DNA from: JABFRJ01 sp963847145
GTDB lineage: Bacteria > Pseudomonadota > Alphaproteobacteria > Rhizobiales > Hyphomicrobiaceae
DNA: 64,000 bases
Direction of reading: 5' to 3'
NCBI GenBank assembly: GCA_963847145.1
Contig: CAWJYN010000004.1
Coordinates: 124,001-188,000, forward strand
Part shown: in pieces, positions 61,194 through 64,000 of the stretch
Layout of the letters: each line of letters opens with the position of its first letter
How positions within the stretch are numbered: the first letter of the stretch is position 1
Made by a program: the position numbers and the translations under genes
Notes under the pieces: model-generated
What the model saw: only the letters and a program-made list of their open reading frames with translations
What the model was told of the DNA's origin: nothing
Database searches by the model: none

Positions 61194-61859
61194 ATGCGTC
61201 TTTCATTGCACCGTATTGCGCCCCTGATCGTCGCCGCAACAGTGATCGGGGGCGCCACCAGCGCCATCGCCCAGCAAGCTGCGATGACCTTCTTCGTCAC
61301 CAGCGCTGGCAAGGGCGATGGTGCCAACCTCGGCGGTCTCGAAGGTGCAGATGCCCATTGCGCCGCGCTCGCCAAAGCAGCCGGTGCGTCGGCCTCCAAC
61401 TGGAAGGCCTATTTGTCGACGACAATGCCCGGTGGCGACGCCGGCGTGAATGCGCGTGATCGCATCGGCAAAGGGCCCTGGCAGAACGCCAAAGGCACTG
61501 TCGTCGCCACCAGCATCGACAATCTGCACAGTGACGCCGCCAAGCTGACCAAGGAATCGGCCATCTCTGAGAAGGGCGAAATCCTTACTGGGCGCGGCGA
61601 TCCCGTGAACGTGCATGACATCCTCACCGGCTCCGATCCTACCGGCAATTACTCGACGGCCGGTGGCGACACCACGTGCGGCAACTGGACCAAGAACGGC
61701 GATGGCTCCGCCATCGTCGGCCATCACGACCGCCAGGGCTTGAAAGTTTCCCGCCACATGACGTCGTGGAACTCGTCACACGGCTCGCGCGGCTGCAGCG
61801 GCGAACAGCTGAAAAGCTCCGGCGGTGCTGGTTTGTTTTATTGCTTCGTCGCCAATTGA
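61194..61859 (+). CDS. Secreted lectin-like protein
   Basis: 221 residues, signal peptide with cut after SAIA. The mature part starts MTFFVTSAGKGDGANLGGLEGADAHC and has GRIG-like, GPWQNAKG and SWNSSHGSRGCSGEQL segments with four or five cysteines, a fold seen in proteins annotated as lectin or collagen-NC10-like in Bradyrhizobium relatives. Ligand unknown. AGAGG 6 nt before ATG 61194. Convergent with the metallophosphoesterase gene across 255 bp with no gene. Confidence 0.75.
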   Translation: MRLSLHRIAPLIVAATVIGGATSAIAQQAAMTFFVTSAGKGDGANLGGLEGADAHCAALAKAAGASASNWKAYLSTTMPGGDAGVNARDRIGKGPWQNAKGTVVATSIDNLHSDAAKLTKESAISEKGEILTGRGDPVNVHDILTGSDPTGNYSTAGGDTTCGNWTKNGDGSAIVGHHDRQGLKVSRHMTSWNSSHGSRGCSGEQLKSSGGAGLFYCFVAN

Positions 61860-62114
61860 GCTGCAACAGGATCGCGCTGGGGCCAGACCCATGGGGCTGG
61901 CGCCTATTGACGACGGTGGCGGGCGCCAAACCCGCCAGGGATTGGTTAAATGCTCCGCCATCAGAGTTAGCGCGTTTGCCGCGACGGAGAAGCGATTCGG
62001 TGCGCTTTTGTCTATTTGCGCACCCCACCCTGCAGCGGGTTGGCAAACGCGCTCTACGGGGCCTCTAAAGCCCGGCGCGAGCCCTTCCAAGAGGCTGGCC
62101 TCTCCCTCCTTTCG

Positions 62115-64000
62115 CTACTCGCTCCGCCGCGACGATATCACGATCGGCTTTTCGATGAGCCGCACGTCGATGTGGCCCGAAGCGACAAAGCGTGGCGCAT
62201 GCGGCGCCACCGGTGCTGCCGGTGCAGGCGCCCGCCAGAAGCGCCGGCGCGGGACCTTATCGACGCCGATCGGATAGATCGTCAGCGTGTCACGATCAAA
62301 CCGCATGCGCAGAAAGTTCTTGTAGTCCTTGATCCGCAGTGCGGCGAACGCCTCGGCCGCGTGCATGCGCATGGCAATCGACGTAATCACCCAATAGAGC
62401 CCGAACACGAACCCACCGATGATCCCGCCAATGATGATGGCCTGGAACGGGTACAGCACAAACCCCAGGATCTGCCGCACGTTCTTGGTCACCAACGGAT
62501 CACCACCGGTCGCCGCTGCAACCTTCGCCTCAGCTTTGGCCTCTGGCATTGCGGCTGCCGGCGGCGCCGCACGCCGCGGCTGGCCCGGCGCGGTTGCCTT
62601 GTCGCCGAAGGCTTCGCGCTGGCCGGCCCGCGACGACGACAGCGGTTCGAGCACTTCCTTCACCGCCCGGCCCGCCGCCGATGGCGCCGTCTGGCTCTGC
62701 TGCCAGATGGCGTTCACCTCGCGCTCGATATAGGGCGATGTCCAGTTGTTGATCATCACAAAGAAAAAGCCGAGCGCGAACATGGCGGTCAAGTGCGCCG
62801 CAAAATGCGTGCCGCCGATGACGATCTTGGAGAACCAATGCCGCCAGCGTGGATACTCGATGGCGTCCACATACCAGATCAGCGTCGCCAGTAGCACAGC
62901 CAGCATTGCCGCCAGCGGGATGGACACCAGGCACGCCTGCAACAGATAGAGCGGGAAATACCCGAACGTTTCGAAGTAGCCGCTGTGCAGTCCCACCGCA
63001 TCGATCTTGCCGGCAGAAATGTCGTGCCGCTCGACGACTGAGTAGAACTGCCACGTGACCAGCCAATAGATTGCGCCAATGCCGAGCGAGAACGGCAAAT
63101 TATAGATCGGGAAGAACAGGTTCCGCAGCCCCAGCATGCGGCTCAGCCCCTTGCTCGGATAGCACACCGGCGCTTCCTGCTTGATCAGCCGCACCGGCTT
63201 CACCCGGTCGCGCCCGCGGATCGCCTCGTCGATGGGCTCGAGCACTTCCTTGACGGCCTCGCCGACCTCGCGCGCGACTTCCTCGTCTGGGCGGCTCTGT
63301 TTGCCTTTGCGCAGCTTGATGTCGACATCTCGCGCCCGCCAAACACCATCGGGCACCAGCGCATCGGCTTCGGGTCCGGAGGCCGGCTCGGATTGCTGTG
63401 GCCAGCGGACTGAAATGTTTTCCTTCAGCACGTGCGTCGGATGCAGGAACGCGCCGCCACCACCCGCCGTGATGAAATGCACGCCGATATCGCTCGCCGC
63501 ATAGCGGTTGTAGTGATGCCAATCGCCGGCCAGCACTGCACACACCCGCGCGCCGCGCTTGCGCGCAATCGTCGTTATCTTGAGGAAGTTCTCCTCCTCG
63601 TCGTCTTCGCCTTTGATATCCGAAATCAGCCAATCCGGTTCCGCGATGCAGATGACGAGATTGTCGCCCTCGCTCATCTGGCTGGCGATCAGCTCGAAGT
63701 AGTTGATCTGCGCGGCATCCAGAAATTTGGAGAACTGGATATCCGGCCCCCAGATCCACCAGTTGTACGGCAGCCGCATGGCCCAATAACTGCGGTGCTG
63801 CTGGCACTGCCAGCCGCCGATGGTGTTGCCCTTCGTCTCCGACAATTTGTCACGCGACGAGCAGAACAAACTGTCGAAGGCGTTGAGCCCATCGTACCAA
63901 TCGTGATTGCCGGGAATGGCGAACAGCTTGCGCATCGGCTTGGGCACATCAAACGCCCAGGTGAAGGGATTGATCAGCCGGTGCTTGTAGCCCTCGCGCG
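62115..64000 (-). CDS. Metallophosphoesterase fused to a four-helix membrane domain, 5' end outside window
   Basis: The frame stays open past the right edge (REGYKHRLINPFTWAFD before the first visible GTG). Phosphoesterase motifs: GNHDWYDG and AGDWHHYNRY. After about residue 265 of the visible part come four helices (LPFSLGIGAIYWLVTW, PLAAMLAVLLATLIWYV, FALGFFFVMI, IIIGGIIGGFVFGLYWVI) and a basic C-tail. A motif AVKEVLEP occurs twice, before helix 1 and between helices 3 and 4. No phosphatase substrate is identified. Long alphaproteobacterial proteins of this kind are usually annotated only as metallophosphoesterase. Confidence 0.85.
   Translation of the reverse strand, partial: REGYKHRLINPFTWAFDVPKPMRKLFAIPGNHDWYDGLNAFDSLFCSSRDKLSETKGNTIGGWQCQQHRSYWAMRLPYNWWIWGPDIQFSKFLDAAQINYFELIASQMSEGDNLVICIAEPDWLISDIKGEDDEEENFLKITTIARKRGARVCAVLAGDWHHYNRYAASDIGVHFITAGGGGAFLHPTHVLKENISVRWPQQSEPASGPEADALVPDGVWRARDVDIKLRKGKQSRPDEEVAREVGEAVKEVLEPIDEAIRGRDRVKPVRLIKQEAPVCYPSKGLSRMLGLRNLFFPIYNLPFSLGIGAIYWLVTWQFYSVVERHDISAGKIDAVGLHSGYFETFGYFPLYLLQACLVSIPLAAMLAVLLATLIWYVDAIEYPRWRHWFSKIVIGGTHFAAHLTAMFALGFFFVMINNWTSPYIEREVNAIWQQSQTAPSAAGRAVKEVLEPLSSSRAGQREAFGDKATAPGQPRRAAPPAAAMPEAKAEAKVAAATGGDPLVTKNVRQILGFVLYPFQAIIIGGIIGGFVFGLYWVITSIAMRMHAAEAFAALRIKDYKNFLRMRFDRDTLTIYPIGVDKVPRRRFWRAPAPAAPVAPHAPRFVASGHIDVRLIEKPIVISSRRSE

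Noticed and set aside
1..64000. CRISPR array, tRNA, rRNA, prophage or insertion sequence
   Set aside because: Reading the window gave no regularly spaced repeats, no cloverleaf-like segments and no transposase or phage genes. A covariance-model scan would be needed to exclude small RNAs.

Overview
This 64 kb window is GC-rich, gene-dense chromosomal DNA of an alphaproteobacterium, most probably of the Hyphomicrobiales (Rhizobiales). The signs are a RegB/RegA redox two-component pair, intracellular polyhydroxyalkanoate (PHA) degradation, DUF465 and DUF2314 proteins, a yfgM-bamB pair, and dispersed palindromic repeats of a kind common in that order. No rRNA, tRNA, CRISPR array, insertion sequence or prophage was found. 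The genus cannot be fixed from the sequence. Both edges cut genes: a giant secreted protein on the left and a metallophosphoesterase on the right.

Region by region. 1-10.9 kb is a complete type I secretion locus: a very large calcium-binding FG-GAP/RTX-like protein built from two tandem ~754-residue modules, then a TolC-type lipoprotein, a LapB/HlyB-type ABC exporter and an HlyD-type adaptor. 10.9-13.3 kb holds small envelope or secreted proteins: DUF465, a ten-cysteine secreted orphan, a beta-barrel porin and a Lys/Ala/Pro-rich disordered protein. 13.6-19.4 kb is a dipeptide/oligopeptide-type ABC importer operon with a PNPOx-like gene inserted. 19.4-27.7 kb carries a split YeeE/YedE transporter, an alpha/beta hydrolase, a PlsB-like acyltransferase, an RraA-like protein, an RMD1/DUF155 membrane protein, a DsbA-family protein and an M48 protease with TPRs. 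28-29.2 kb is an aminotransferase broken by two +1 frameshifts. 29.3-40.3 kb carries an acyltransferase-3, a GMC oxidoreductase, a glycosyltransferase, a thioesterase, an SDR, an acyl-CoA ligase, two MalFG-type permeases without partners, a DapA-family lyase and a ketopantoate-reductase-like enzyme.

40.3-48.2 kb pairs redox control (RegBA) with carbon-store use: PhaZ depolymerase, then a FadJ-type bifunctional beta-oxidation enzyme. The next 883 bp hold no gene but do hold a clean palindrome. 49-56.1 kb is mostly housekeeping: glutamate racemase, GNAT, DUF4424, BamB and YfgM-like envelope biogenesis, KDPG aldolase, CutA and NAD kinase. 56.1-61.1 kb looks like a gamma-glutamyl/5-oxoproline unit: a gamma-glutamyltransferase-family enzyme, divergent 5-oxoprolinase subunits PxpB and PxpC, and, directly behind the transferase, a strikingly divergent SecY paralogue whose cytoplasmic docking loops are almost gone. 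A secreted lectin-like protein and a membrane-fused metallophosphoesterase close the window.

The strongest candidates for something undescribed are the loop-less SecY paralogue (56109-57230), the twin-propeller T1SS substrate (1-5808), and the phosphoesterase-membrane fusion with a repeated AVKEVLEP segment (62115-64000). Domain calls rest on motif reading and remembered family features. No alignment or database search was run.
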